The translations under genes were made by a program, and so were the position numbers. Of a DNA stretch of 64,000 nt, positions 47,107-56,590 are shown piece by piece; position 1 is the first letter of the stretch, and each line of letters begins with the position of its first letter. The notes beneath the pieces are model-generated. The model did no database searches, had not been told where the DNA came from, and saw only the letters and a list, made by a program, of their open reading frames with translations. The DNA is from Psychrobacter sp. APC 3281 (GTDB taxonomy: Bacteria; Pseudomonadota; Gammaproteobacteria; Pseudomonadales; Moraxellaceae): assembly GCF_030407815.1 (NCBI RefSeq), contig NZ_JASDCS010000006.1, forward strand, positions 283,655 through 347,654, in the 5' to 3' direction.

Positions 47107-48530
47107 GAGCGTTCTCCTGTGGCTGAGCGGCTAAGGGTAATAAATGGCGCAGTCAAAAATCCTTTAACCGCACCCATGTAGCGAGGAATATCAAACAAGA
47201 AGGAGTCATGTCCGTGCGGCGCGTCAATATTGATATAGCTGACTGGTTTGCCAGTGGCCATTAGCGCATCGACAATCTCTTGCGAGCGCTCAGGTGCAAA
47301 GCGCCAATCAGTGGTGAATGACACGACCAGATATTGGCATTGTGTATGAGCAAAGGCAGCTTTAAGCGCAGAGAGCTCTTGCTGACGATCAGACTCAATA
47401 TCTTCAATCGTCGTTACTGCATCTTCTAACTCACTCTGTGCATTGGCTTTACTAGATTCGACTGACGCCGCGATTGAGTCTTCTATTTGCACTGCCGACT
47501 CTGTAGTGTCTTTTACTACGGTTGATGGGTAGTCGCGCGTCGGATCAAAGTAATCTAAGGCTTTGGTCATGAGCAGATAAGTATTGGCATCGAAGTTTTC
47601 ACTAAAGCGCTCGCCTTGATAGCGTAGGTAGCTTTCGACCTGAAACTCGACATCGTAGCCATACATGAATTTACCTGATTTTAAATCACGGCCAAATTTT
47701 GCTTTCATCGCGTCATCAGTTAGATAGGTAATATGGCCAACCATACGCGCCAATATCAGTCCGCGACGAGGATAAGTGCCTTCTTGTATATAGCGTCCGT
47801 CTTTAAAGTCAGGATCGGATAATATAGATTGGCGCGCCACTTCGTTAAAGGCGATATTTTGAGCAGATAGCTTTGGCGTACTGGCAATGACCACACAGCG
47901 TTTTAATCGCTCTGGATAATCAACAGACCATTGTAGCGCTTGCATACCGCCCATTGAGCCGCCGACAATGGCGTGCCAAACGTCGATGCCTAAACGATCT
48001 GAGAGCATTGCTTGAGTTTTTACCCAGTCTTTGATGGTGATCAGCGGGAAATCAGGGCCATACACTTGCGGCTCATCGCTACTATTTGAATCAACGCTGT
48101 CCGAACCAACGTTATCGGGGTTAATAGTAGTAGGCCCTGTTGAACCAAAACAGCTGCCGATATTATTGACACACACCACATAGAACTGATTGGTATCAAT
48201 TGCTTTATTGGGGCCAATCATATTGTCCCACCAGCCTGCTTTTTTATCATCAGCGCTATGGAAGCCAGCTGCATGATGATTGCCCGATAACGCGTGGCAA
48301 ATCAGAATTGCATTTGATTTGTCGCTATTGAGCGTACCGTAAGTCTCTACCATCAAGTCAAACGAGGGCAGGGTACGGTTGCATTCTAACGTTAAGGGCT
48401 CAGCGAAATGAAAATTCTGAGGCGTAACGACACCCACCGACCCTATAGCACTGTCAATATTGGCTGAGCTATTAGGGTGAGGTTGTGAATTAGGATGCTG
48501 GTCACTGGTATTATCAGAGCGTGCGTTCAA
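47103..48530 (-). CDS. metX: Homoserine O-acyltransferase MetX
   Basis: MetX activates homoserine by O-acylation in methionine synthesis. The alpha/beta hydrolase nucleophile elbow is [13 protein letters not shown], with the oxyanion [10 protein letters not shown] and the closing catalytic His in [12 protein letters not shown]. At 475 residues it is about 90 longer than usual. Two hydrophilic insertions explain this: a Ser/Asp/Asn-rich one after the [10 protein letters not shown] strand, and an acidic Ser/Glu/Ala-rich one before [10 protein letters not shown]. Whether acetyl- or succinyl-CoA is used cannot be told from what I can see. The start codon is TTG with a GAGGT site. metW overlaps its end. 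Confidence 0.93.
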   Translation of the reverse strand: MNARSDNTSDQHPNSQPHPNSSANIDSAIGSVGVVTPQNFHFAEPLTLECNRTLPSFDLMVETYGTLNSDKSNAILICHALSGNHHAAGFHSADDKKAGWWDNMIGPNKAIDTNQFYVVCVNNIGSCFGSTGPTTINPDNVGSDSVDSNSSDEPQVYGPDFPLITIKDWVKTQAMLSDRLGIDVWHAIVGGSMGGMQALQWSVDYPERLKRCVVIASTPKLSAQNIAFNEVARQSILSDPDFKDGRYIQEGTYPRRGLILARMVGHITYLTDDAMKAKFGRDLKSGKFMYGYDVEFQVESYLRYQGERFSENFDANTYLLMTKALDYFDPTRDYPSTVVKDTTESAVQIEDSIAASVESSKANAQSELEDAVTTIEDIESDRQQELSALKAAFAHTQCQYLVVSFTTDWRFAPERSQEIVDALMATGKPVSYINIDAPHGHDSFLFDIPRYMGAVKGFLTAPFITLSRSATGERS

Positions 48531-48926
48531 AGCTACCTCGCAAGACTACAATCATCAATAAAATAAAAGCAAAATGGCACGTTGCTAAAAGGCTATTTTA
48601 CCTACACGGTTTTTATAAACTGGGCCTGCCTATTGTATGGTGATGCGCGTTGGAGTACAACCATCGAGCGCGCCTTTCGAGCGTATCGATCATAGTTTTT
48701 ATGGAACATACTTTATAAATGAATAACGAATACGTTGCCAGCATCAAGTAATCAAGAGTTAATAAATAGCAACTGCGTATCAAATTGTATAGCGGCGCTT
48801 TTAGCCCGCGTCATTAATGGATAAAATGCTACACTAATGAGGTGTCTATTCAACTGTGTCTTAACAGTATCGTCTCTTATTATTTTGACCTCACCCTTAA
48901 TAACTTACTGCTAATAAAGTGCTGCT
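48531..48926. other. Divergent promoter region, metX / hemH
   Basis: This 396-base region lies between two outward-facing genes. I see no riboswitch-like fold or clear operator. A TACACT element near 48829 could be a -10 box for hemH. Confidence 0.4.
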
Positions 48927-49946
48927 ATGAAACCTAAATTGCCCCCACGTATTGCCGTTTTGTTAGTGAATCTTGGTACACCAGATGAGCCAACGGCCCC
49001 TGCCGTACGTCGCTACCTCAAACAGTTTTTGTCAGACCCACGAGTGATTGAGATTCCCAAATTCCTATGGGCTATTATTCTGAATCTATTTGTCTTACCA
49101 AGTCGTCCTAAGCGCGTAGCAAAGGCTTACGCCAGTATCTGGGAAGGTGATTCACCGATTCGTAAAATACTAAAAAGCCAAGTTGAGCTATTAGAACCAC
49201 GTTTAGCCGATAGTGTGGCACCATTTCGTGTCTCTGTGCATCCTGCGATGAGCTATGGTAATCCTGGTTTGCCTGATGTCATGGATGCGCTACGCGGTGA
49301 AGGAGTTGATCACTTTGTCATTCTGCCGTTGTTTCCGCAGTACTCCGCCTCTTCAGGCGGTGCCGTATATGATGCGCTGACGAAGTGGACGCTCAAGCAA
49401 CGCAACTTGCCAAATTATACGATTGTCAAAGACTACTTTGCCCATCCACTATATATTCAAGCATTGGCCAACTCTATTCGCCGTTTTCAAGAGAAGCATG
49501 GCAAGCCTGAAAAATTGATGTTTAGTTTTCATGGTATCCCGCAGCCTTATGCTGATAAAGGCGATCCGTATCCTAAACGCTGTAAATGTACCGCTGCACA
49601 AGTGGCGCATGAACTTGGCCTGAACGATGACGAATGGATTATTAGTTTCCAATCACGCTTTGGCAAGCAAGAGTGGGTCAAGCCGTATACCGATGTGGTG
49701 TTGGAAGATTGGGGTCAGTCAGGTGTGCGCTCGGTACAGGTAATCAGTCCGGCGTTTTCAGCAGACTGTCTAGAGACACTAGAAGAGCTAGCCATTGAAA
49801 ACCGTGATAACTTCCTTAATGCTGGCGGGCAAGAGTATCATTATATCCCTGCATTAAACCTTGATGAGACACATATTGAATTACTTGAAGCGTTGAGCTT
49901 GCCTTTGGTAAAAGGTTGGGCTGGCACGTTAGATGGCTGGGTTTAG
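48927..49946 (+). CDS. hemH: Ferrochelatase
   Basis: HemH inserts iron into protoporphyrin IX in the last step of haem synthesis. The N-terminal [13 protein letters not shown], the metal-binding His in [18 protein letters not shown], and the Glu in [14 protein letters not shown] near the C-terminus are all diagnostic. The KCKCTA segment just after the active-site loop offers Cys residues, but the C-terminal iron-sulfur Cys set of some ferrochelatases is absent. The 339-residue length is normal. It is monocistronic. Confidence 0.96.
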   Translation: MKPKLPPRIAVLLVNLGTPDEPTAPAVRRYLKQFLSDPRVIEIPKFLWAIILNLFVLPSRPKRVAKAYASIWEGDSPIRKILKSQVELLEPRLADSVAPFRVSVHPAMSYGNPGLPDVMDALRGEGVDHFVILPLFPQYSASSGGAVYDALTKWTLKQRNLPNYTIVKDYFAHPLYIQALANSIRRFQEKHGKPEKLMFSFHGIPQPYADKGDPYPKRCKCTAAQVAHELGLNDDEWIISFQSRFGKQEWVKPYTDVVLEDWGQSGVRSVQVISPAFSADCLETLEELAIENRDNFLNAGGQEYHYIPALNLDETHIELLEALSLPLVKGWAGTLDGWV

Positions 49947-49985
49947 TTAGTCGAGCGTAGTTGTATTGGTGAGTTGAATAGTAGA

Positions 49986-50023
49986 ATAAAAAAGCACGCT
50001 TAATATAGTTAAGCGTACTTTTC
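49986..50023 (+). terminator. Terminator of hemH
   Basis: AAAAGCACGCTTAA pairs with TTAAGCGTACTTTT with one mismatch. The T tract is short. Confidence 0.7.
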
Positions 50024-50059
50024 TGGTTTAGAGGGGTAGAACAATAATCGTATTAAGTT

Positions 50060-50443
50060 CTAAAAATCATCATCGTTGCTACGTTCGGCTGCTTCTCTAT
50101 CAACAATATCCATCGCATCTGGGTAATCACTGTCATCAAGATTGTCTTGAACTAAAATCTCATCGACACGAGACTCATCGATATTTTGACGATGCGCAGG
50201 TGTTAGTCCTTGGGTCGCATCACTACCGACTTCTGAGTTATTAAATCCTGCACTATTATCAATCACATCATCGTTATCAATGGTATGCAGCATAGGATTG
50301 TCCAAATCAACCAATTGGTTGTCTTGTTCATCCTGATTATTGTTATCTAAATTATCTAAGTTATCGACGTTGTCATTATTGTCACGACGATTACCGTTAA
50401 TATGATCCATCTCTTCTGGTAGTGGGTTTTTTGAGTTTTCCAT
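50060..50443 (-). CDS. Uncharacterised acidic Asp/Asn-rich protein
   Basis: This 127-residue protein is not recognised. It is extremely rich in Asp, Asn and Glu, with repeated DNLDN-like units near the N-terminus, no hydrophobic segment, no Cys and only a few basic residues, so it is probably soluble and largely disordered. A more ordered stretch, TPAHRQNIDESRVDEILVQ, lies in the second half. The ATG at 50443 follows an AAGGA site; a longer frame starting 13 codons earlier is less likely. The composition resembles small stress or cold-related proteins, but that is not evidence of function. Confidence 0.65.
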   Translation of the reverse strand: MENSKNPLPEEMDHINGNRRDNNDNVDNLDNLDNNNQDEQDNQLVDLDNPMLHTIDNDDVIDNSAGFNNSEVGSDATQGLTPAHRQNIDESRVDEILVQDNLDDSDYPDAMDIVDREAAERSNDDDF

Positions 50444-50632
50444 GAATAATTCCTTATTGTAGTTATTAGATGTTGCCATCATTAGAAATAAAATATCGCA
50501 CTGATTTATCAGAGCATAGTGCGTGATAACGTGGATAATATGCTTCTCAGTTTGTACGCTTATTCAACTTTTCACTAGTAGTAAGGTGTGACAGGATGTT
50601 CAAAAAATGTAAGACGATGATTAGAACGCAAA

Positions 50633-50657
50633 ACGGCTACTCAAGATGAGTAGCCGT
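50633..50657 (-). terminator. Hairpin downstream of the 50731-51267 gene
   Basis: ACGGCTACTCA and TGAGTAGCCGT form a perfect 11-bp stem with loop AGA. The following T tract on the minus strand is short, so the terminator call is moderate. Confidence 0.6.
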
Positions 50658-50730
50658 AATTGTTTATAAAATTTTTGCTAAGTCTTTGTACGATAGCAAG
50701 ATTGCTACATAAGAAATCAAACTTATAGTT

Positions 50731-51267
50731 TTAATTATTGGCGTGGTCGAACTTATAATTTAACTTCTGTACCAGACATGACTCATAGTCAGCCAGTTTA
50801 AATCGCCATAAATAGGTCAATGCAATACCATAAATTGCAGTCTCAGCCAGCTCTTCGACAATTTCACCAAATGTATGCGGGAACATAATAGCGTTCTCGC
50901 CCATGTACTGAATGATAGCCAGTACAGTAACGCTAAGATAGAGCGAAACGGGCACGTTTTTTAGCACTGCCCATAGGTAATGCCTTGAGTAGACCAGCAA
51001 ACCAAGCGCGACGAGATAGATAACGGTAAGGACGCTGTCCTCCCACCAGTCATAAGATTGACCAAGCATCGAAAAGTCGCTTGGAACCAGTAAGTCTGGT
51101 AGATAGTTCAACTCTCGACGAATGACAGAGACAAATATAAGTACGGCTGCTAGCCAAAAAGCCTTAATTTGTTTGACATGACTTTTCATAACATATTGTG
51201 AACTGCGCAATAGGCATATTATCAAAAGTATAATGCCAGGGACTTCAATGATGCCATCTGAACTCAA
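50731..51267 (-). CDS. Uncharacterised inner-membrane protein
   Basis: This 178-residue protein is not assigned to a family. Five hydrophobic segments are visible: VPGIILLIICLL, IKAFWLAAVLIFVSVI, VLTVIYLVALGLLVYS, VPVSLYLSVTVLAIIQY and a less hydrophobic AETAIYGIALTYLW. A conserved-looking acidic motif, GEIVEELAET, precedes the last helix and might bind a metal or lipid. The start codon is TTG, supported by AGGAG 9 bases before it. It lies 286 bases downstream of polA on the same strand. Codon use looks like that of neighbours. Confidence 0.72.
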   Translation of the reverse strand: MSSDGIIEVPGIILLIICLLRSSQYVMKSHVKQIKAFWLAAVLIFVSVIRRELNYLPDLLVPSDFSMLGQSYDWWEDSVLTVIYLVALGLLVYSRHYLWAVLKNVPVSLYLSVTVLAIIQYMGENAIMFPHTFGEIVEELAETAIYGIALTYLWRFKLADYESCLVQKLNYKFDHANN

Positions 51268-51300
51268 AATAACTGGCTCCTGCGTATCAAAAAGAATGTG

Positions 51301-51336
51301 TTAAAAACAAAAAAGTGAGCCCAAAGGCTCACTTTA
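51301..51336 (-). terminator. Terminator downstream of polA
   Basis: AAAGTGAGCC and GGCTCACTTT form a perfect 10-bp stem with loop CAAA. The minus strand continues into T-rich sequence. It lies about 220 bases past the polA stop. Confidence 0.75.
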
Positions 51337-51553
51337 AAGCAAAAATATCGAATAGTTAGGGTTTAACAGATGACCTATTATAAACCCCGTACCTAGATAT
51401 TACTGTTATGAAATATAACTAACTGGTCATAAGTGATTGTTAATATAAACAATATATAATGATTTATTGTAGTATCAGTTATCAAAAACTCTAATATCTG
51501 CAAGGTATATAAATAATCGTGCCTTACATGCTTGATTAAATGGCAGTGAGTGA

Positions 51554-54532
51554 TTAATGTGCTTCATCCCAGTTTTGACCACTATCGGTCTCGACCAATA
51601 ATGGCACTGCAAAGTCGACATTCCAGCCTTTTTCTACTGCCGTAGTCGTCAATACATCTTGCATAGCATCAGTAATTAGCTGGCTAACTTCGTCTACTTT
51701 ATCGGCATCTACTTCAAACACCAATTCATCGTGAACCTGTAGCAGCATTTTAGCTTGTTCTTTTGGCAACACTTTATCAACAGCAATCATAGCAAGCTTG
51801 ATTAAATCGGCAGCAGAGCCTTGTAGTGGCGCGTTAATCGCCGCGCGCTCAGCTCCTTGCTTGACCATACGGTTACTATGATTGATATCAGGCGTATAGA
51901 GCTTACGGCCCAATATTGTTTCGACATAACCTTGCTCATAAGCACTTGCACGCGTATTGATCATATAGTTTTTGACGCCTGGATAGCGCTCAAAGTACAT
52001 ATCAATATAGTCTTGTGCTTCGCCGCGACTCATCTGTAGCTGCTTGGCAAGTCCAAAGGCGCTCATACCGTATAGTAGACCAAAGTTAATGGCTTTAGCA
52101 TTACGACGCTCAGTCGAAGTGACGTCTGCGACATCCTTACCAAGTACTTCGGCAGCGGTGGCCGCATGAATATCTAACCCTTCGTTAAAGGCATGGGTTA
52201 GGTTTTTATCACCTGAAAAATGTGCCATTAAACGCAATTCAATTTGTGAATAATCGGCGGCTAAAATAACTCGACCTTCTGGGGCGATAAAGGCTTGACG
52301 AATCAAACGACCAGTCGCAGTACGAATTGGGATGTTTTGTAAGTTAGGATCTGTCGATGACAAACGCCCAGTGCTCGTTAATGCCTGATGGTAGCTAGTA
52401 TGCACGCGATCGGTTTCGCTATCCGCGACATTATCAAGCGCATCAGTATAAGTACTTTTGAGCTTGGATAGTCCGCGATATTCCAAGGTAATGTCGACCA
52501 ATGGATGATCGATTTTTGATAGTACCGCCTCACCAGTTGAGTATTGACCAGACTTGGTTTTTTTGCCACCAGCAACGCCTAGCTTTTCAAACAGCATCTC
52601 ACCGAGCTGCTTAGGAGAGCCTAAGTTAAATTCTTCCCCTGCGACTTCATAGGCGCGCTTCTCTAGAGCGATAATTTCTTCATCAAAGCGTTTTGATAGC
52701 TCGTTTAAGAAGGAGCGTTTAATCAAAATACCATGCGCTTCCATTTGGCAAAGTATCTCTGCCGTTGGAATTTCTAACTCGTGTAGTAATTTGGCATTAT
52801 TGGCATCGTTAGCCAGCTCAACGCTAAATACGTCAAATAATTGATAGGTGATATCAGCATCTTCACAAGCATAGTCGCTCGCGATATCGATGGCCACTTG
52901 GTCAAAGGTAACTTGTTTAGCGCCTTTACCTGCTACATCTTCAAAGCTGATGGTTTGCGTTTGCAGATAATGGCGTGCCAAATCATCCATGCCGTGGCGA
53001 GTAGCTGCCGCATTGATGACATAGCTGGCAAGCATCGTATCCATTGCCCAGTTATTTGGCTGCTCATGTATGGCGCCAACTAGGTCGATATCGTAGTGAG
53101 CGAGGATGTGCGCATCGTACTTTAGATGCTGACCGATTTTACCGATATTAGGATTCTCTAGTACAGGTTTTAAGCGAGCTAATACTGTATCACGATCAAG
53201 CTGCTTGGCTATCAGCTCATCACCTTCTAGGCTATGCGTAAGCGGAATGTAATAGGCTTCATGTGCTTGCAACGCAAAGGATAAACCAACGATTTGTGCA
53301 TCACGCCAATGAACGCTAGTGGTTTCGGTATCAATGACAAAATGCGGAGCAGCTTCTAACAATTCGACCAAGCTATCAAACGCTGGCTCGTCGAGTACAG
53401 TGTGCCACGCTTTATCATGGTTAGTACTGTCTTTGATGTTGTCGCTCTTGGTGGATTGGAGCGATTTTGCCATCTGTGCCTGTGACTCAGTATTGGCTTG
53501 GCTATCAGCAACACTTTTAGAGCCATTGGCAGGGTGATTCGGGTGATCGAGTGATGCCAGCTCATTTCTAAACTCAAGCTCATTATATAAGTCGCGCAAT
53601 TCGTCTATATGGGCACAAGGGTCAGTATTGATTTTTAGGTCATTCCAATCTTGACCGATTGCTAAGTTAGTGACGATGGTAGCCAGCTTCCTATTAAAAG
53701 GAATATCATCAGCGTGTTCAATCAGACCTTTCGCCCCGCGACCTTTGATAAAGCCAATATGCTTGAGCATGTTTTCGATATCACCATACTCAACGAGTAG
53801 GTCTTTAGCGGTCTTTTTACCGATACCAGGTACGCCTTTGATACCATCAGAGGCATCACCCATTAGCGTTAAGAAATCGATCATTTGGTTTGGGTTAATA
53901 CCGAATTTATCGATTACCGCTGGCGTATCCGTGACTTTACCCGTAAAGCTGTCTTCTAGTATTACGCAGTCGTTGACCAGCTGCATCATGTCTTTATCAC
54001 CCGTTGAGATGACCACATGATGGCCTTGCTCGACAGCGCGATGGGCAAGTGTACCGATGATATCATCGGCCTCTGCACCTTCGATACGCAACAGTGGAAT
54101 ACCTAAGGCAGTAACCAAACGATGAATATAAGGAATTTGCTCTACCAGCTCGACATCGATGGGCGGACGAGCAGCTTTGTAATCAGCAGACATATGATGG
54201 CGAAAAGTCGGTGATTTGGTATCGAAGCAAACAGCCATATGAGTAGGGTGATAGCGACGCATCAGCTTGAGCAGTGCGTTGAGTGTACCGCGTATCGCAT
54301 TGGTGATTAGGCCCTGCGAGTTTTGCATGGTTTTTGGTAGGGCATGATAAGTTCGAAACAGATAATAGGAGCCATCAACCAAAATAAAAGGCGGCTGATC
54401 TTTGTCTACATGACTGGTATCCATCAGCGCCACGTTAGGCATGGTATCGAAGTTCGGTAATGCTTTGGGGTCAAGCGCTTGGTGAGAGTTGTGGTCGTTA
54501 TCGGTGGTATTGTCAGCTATGTCATCAGTCAT
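51554..54532 (-). CDS. polA: DNA polymerase I
   Basis: Pol I removes RNA primers and fills gaps in repair and lagging-strand synthesis. Three domains are seen: 5'-3' exonuclease (about 45-330, with FDTKSPTFRH and STGDKDMMQLV), 3'-5' exonuclease with an intact metal-binding DTETTS motif, and polymerase with LAADYSQIELRLMAHFSGD, the O-helix RRNAKAINFGLLYGMSAFGL and the LLQVHDELVFEV motif C. Two low-complexity stretches are unusual: a hydrophilic N-terminal tail (about 40 residues) and a Ser/Gln/Lys-rich insertion before the 3'-5' exonuclease. About 992 residues versus 928 in E. coli. The ATG at 54532 is chosen over a GTG three codons earlier. Confidence 0.96.
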   Translation of the reverse strand: MTDDIADNTTDNDHNSHQALDPKALPNFDTMPNVALMDTSHVDKDQPPFILVDGSYYLFRTYHALPKTMQNSQGLITNAIRGTLNALLKLMRRYHPTHMAVCFDTKSPTFRHHMSADYKAARPPIDVELVEQIPYIHRLVTALGIPLLRIEGAEADDIIGTLAHRAVEQGHHVVISTGDKDMMQLVNDCVILEDSFTGKVTDTPAVIDKFGINPNQMIDFLTLMGDASDGIKGVPGIGKKTAKDLLVEYGDIENMLKHIGFIKGRGAKGLIEHADDIPFNRKLATIVTNLAIGQDWNDLKINTDPCAHIDELRDLYNELEFRNELASLDHPNHPANGSKSVADSQANTESQAQMAKSLQSTKSDNIKDSTNHDKAWHTVLDEPAFDSLVELLEAAPHFVIDTETTSVHWRDAQIVGLSFALQAHEAYYIPLTHSLEGDELIAKQLDRDTVLARLKPVLENPNIGKIGQHLKYDAHILAHYDIDLVGAIHEQPNNWAMDTMLASYVINAAATRHGMDDLARHYLQTQTISFEDVAGKGAKQVTFDQVAIDIASDYACEDADITYQLFDVFSVELANDANNAKLLHELEIPTAEILCQMEAHGILIKRSFLNELSKRFDEEIIALEKRAYEVAGEEFNLGSPKQLGEMLFEKLGVAGGKKTKSGQYSTGEAVLSKIDHPLVDITLEYRGLSKLKSTYTDALDNVADSETDRVHTSYHQALTSTGRLSSTDPNLQNIPIRTATGRLIRQAFIAPEGRVILAADYSQIELRLMAHFSGDKNLTHAFNEGLDIHAATAAEVLGKDVADVTSTERRNAKAINFGLLYGMSAFGLAKQLQMSRGEAQDYIDMYFERYPGVKNYMINTRASAYEQGYVETILGRKLYTPDINHSNRMVKQGAERAAINAPLQGSAADLIKLAMIAVDKVLPKEQAKMLLQVHDELVFEVDADKVDEVSQLITDAMQDVLTTTAVEKGWNVDFAVPLLVETDSGQNWDEAH

Positions 54533-54705
54533 AAAAGTCACTTATCAGCTATTAGATAAAAATATATACGCTTATTATAACGATAAAATCAGCGTGTGCC
54601 GAACTGCTTAACCGTTACGAGATGTTCTATCGTGTTCTTTTTTATTGAAATCTATATTGGAGTTTTCGATATCTCATGTCTAGGATAAATAAATTGCTAA
54701 AAACA

Positions 54706-54737
54706 AAAAAAGAACCCAGATAATCTGAGTTCTTTTG
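54706..54737 (-). terminator. Terminator of ohr
   Basis: AAAGAACCCAGAT pairs with ATCTGAGTTCTTT with one wobble. A T run follows on the minus strand. Confidence 0.75.
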
Positions 54738-54799
54738 GTATTAGATGACTATCGACTACTTGTCATTTAATAGACGTTGATAACGAGTCTCTGGATGCG

Positions 54800-55213
54800 C
54801 TATTTTACTTCTGAAGAGACTTCAACATCGATGTTACCGCTGGTTGCTTTCGAATATGGGCATACTTCATGCGCTTTTTCGACCAATTTTTGGATCTCGT
54901 CAGCAGATAGGTCTGTATTATCAGCGATGACGTGGATTTTTACGGCAAGCTTATATTCGTGATTGTCACCTTGTAGTAGGTCTACAGAGGTCTCAACAGT
55001 TGAGCCAAATGTTGCGCTTTCCATTTTTTTGACTACGCCCAAAGCGCCATCAAAACAAGCACCATAACCCATAGCAAGTAATTGCTCAGGGTTATTACCT
55101 TTTTCATTAGCGCCTGGTGGTACCATGTTGATTTCAAGATCGCTATCGCTTAAGGTTGCTGTACCCATGCGGCCGCCAGTAACAGTAGATTTGGTAGAGT
55201 ATAGAGATTTCAT
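54800..55213 (-). CDS. ohr: Organic hydroperoxide resistance protein Ohr
   Basis: Ohr is a lipoyl-dependent thiol peroxidase that detoxifies organic hydroperoxides. The catalytic Cys53 (GYGACFDGAL) and resolving Cys118 (EVCPYSKAT) are in place, with the activating Arg15 (TGGRMGTA) and Glu43 (NNPEQLLAMG). The 137-residue length is typical, and the VCPYSKAT motif separates Ohr from OsmC. A CAAAGGATG site precedes the ATG. An OhrR regulator gene is not adjacent, and I did not find its operator. Confidence 0.94.
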   Translation of the reverse strand: MKSLYSTKSTVTGGRMGTATLSDSDLEINMVPPGANEKGNNPEQLLAMGYGACFDGALGVVKKMESATFGSTVETSVDLLQGDNHEYKLAVKIHVIADNTDLSADEIQKLVEKAHEVCPYSKATSGNIDVEVSSEVK

Positions 55214-55481
55214 GACACATCCTTTGTTGTGAGTTTTTATGTTTATATTTAAGTGGTAAATCTTAATATGAAACCTAGCATAACAAATCGCTCACGCAGC
55301 TCAGTGCATAGAGAGTAAATATATACTGCTAGTTTGTAAATGAGATTTCGAGCTCAGTTTTATTCGTTTTTAGATTTACAAGCTTATCGTACAGCCGTCG
55401 AAGAGGTACAATAGCGGTAATGAGCCATATATAGGTTATCAGTACGGATAATAGAAATCTGAATCATAAGGACATTGTTTG

Positions 55482-56384
55482 ATGAATAGATGGATTGCGA
55501 TACCTAGTGTTTGTTTTTTGACGACGCTTGCTTTGATAGGATGCGAGGAAGAAGACGGCGCTTATGGGACGGCTAGTAGCGAGATTACATTGACAAGTTT
55601 TGCTAATAGTTATGATAGCAAAGCCAATGCTACGGCGATTGCGCGAATTGATGAGACGTACCGTACTGGTGCGCGCGAGATCAAAACAACCAATCTTATC
55701 AACAGTTATAGCAATCAAAGCCTGAATGATTTAGACAGAACCGTACTGGCAGATGACTTCGAGGGTCGACTTGAAAATAAAGACATCGAGGTTAATAATC
55801 GGACGGTCAAACGCCCCATTTATGAAAAAAACACCAACAACCAGCTAGATTACCAAACCACTTATAAGACGCTCAATTTGTCAGGTTTGCGTGCTAACAG
55901 CTATGTTGCTAGTACAAACGTGAACAATAGATACGGTATTATTACCGACTTAAATAACTATTCTGAAATTCCGACCAATGTTGCTTTTCCTGAAGGGTCG
56001 GTTTGTTATATCCCTGTGGTAACCAGTGAGCGTTCGTTTTTGGCATTTAATGAGAAAAACAAGACTGGATACGCTTCAATAGAGAGATGGATTGAAGTGG
56101 CCAAAACCCGCTTTAGTGCAGATAGGGATCATAGAACTTCTCAGTTCGGAGTGGGCGTAGGCAATCAGCAACAAGCCGCGCAAGTTATGTTTTTTGAGTA
56201 CGAAGATCAGCCTGCTTATGAATATAGCGGTGTTGAGTACGGAAAGGACGTCTATGAGGCAAATTATGTCGCCAAAGGTAGTACTGACCCGAATATGGAC
56301 AGTCGTTTTGACGTAGTCGATTGTACAATCGTCAATGAGGTGGCTGGAGACTTCTTAGCTGAGCAAATCGAACGCTACTATTGA
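55482..56384 (+). CDS. Uncharacterised lipoprotein
   Basis: This protein of about 300 residues is not recognised. The signal peptide ends in a lipobox LIGC with the lipid-anchored Cys at residue 21, followed by EEEDG, which fits outer-membrane sorting rather than an Asp+2 retention signal. The mature part is hydrophilic and Asn/Thr/Tyr-rich, with no catalytic motif I can name and no transmembrane helix. A VCYIPVV segment and a late DCTIVNE contain Cys that could pair. An AAGGA site 9 bases before the ATG supports this start over a TTG one codon earlier. It stands alone between ohr and prfC. Confidence 0.8.
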   Translation: MNRWIAIPSVCFLTTLALIGCEEEDGAYGTASSEITLTSFANSYDSKANATAIARIDETYRTGAREIKTTNLINSYSNQSLNDLDRTVLADDFEGRLENKDIEVNNRTVKRPIYEKNTNNQLDYQTTYKTLNLSGLRANSYVASTNVNNRYGIITDLNNYSEIPTNVAFPEGSVCYIPVVTSERSFLAFNEKNKTGYASIERWIEVAKTRFSADRDHRTSQFGVGVGNQQQAAQVMFFEYEDQPAYEYSGVEYGKDVYEANYVAKGSTDPNMDSRFDVVDCTIVNEVAGDFLAEQIERYY

Positions 56385-56442
56385 GATGGATTGATGGCTA
56401 TTAGTCGTGCTACTTAAGCATAATGATCGCAATTTAAAAGCC

Positions 56443-56482
56443 CAAAAACACGCTTCGTTTAAATAACGAGGCGTGTTTTTTT
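56443..56482 (+). terminator. Terminator of the lipoprotein gene
   Basis: AAAACACGCTTCGTT pairs with AACGAGGCGTGTTTT (one mismatch) and runs into a long T tract. Confidence 0.85.
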
Positions 56483-56590
56483 TATACGCTAATTCTGCAC
56501 CCTGATGCTAAATCCGCTACAATACGCCCATTATTTATTTTATTTATTTAGAGTCACTTCTAAATCACATAACTGTTGAAGCTGAAAATT

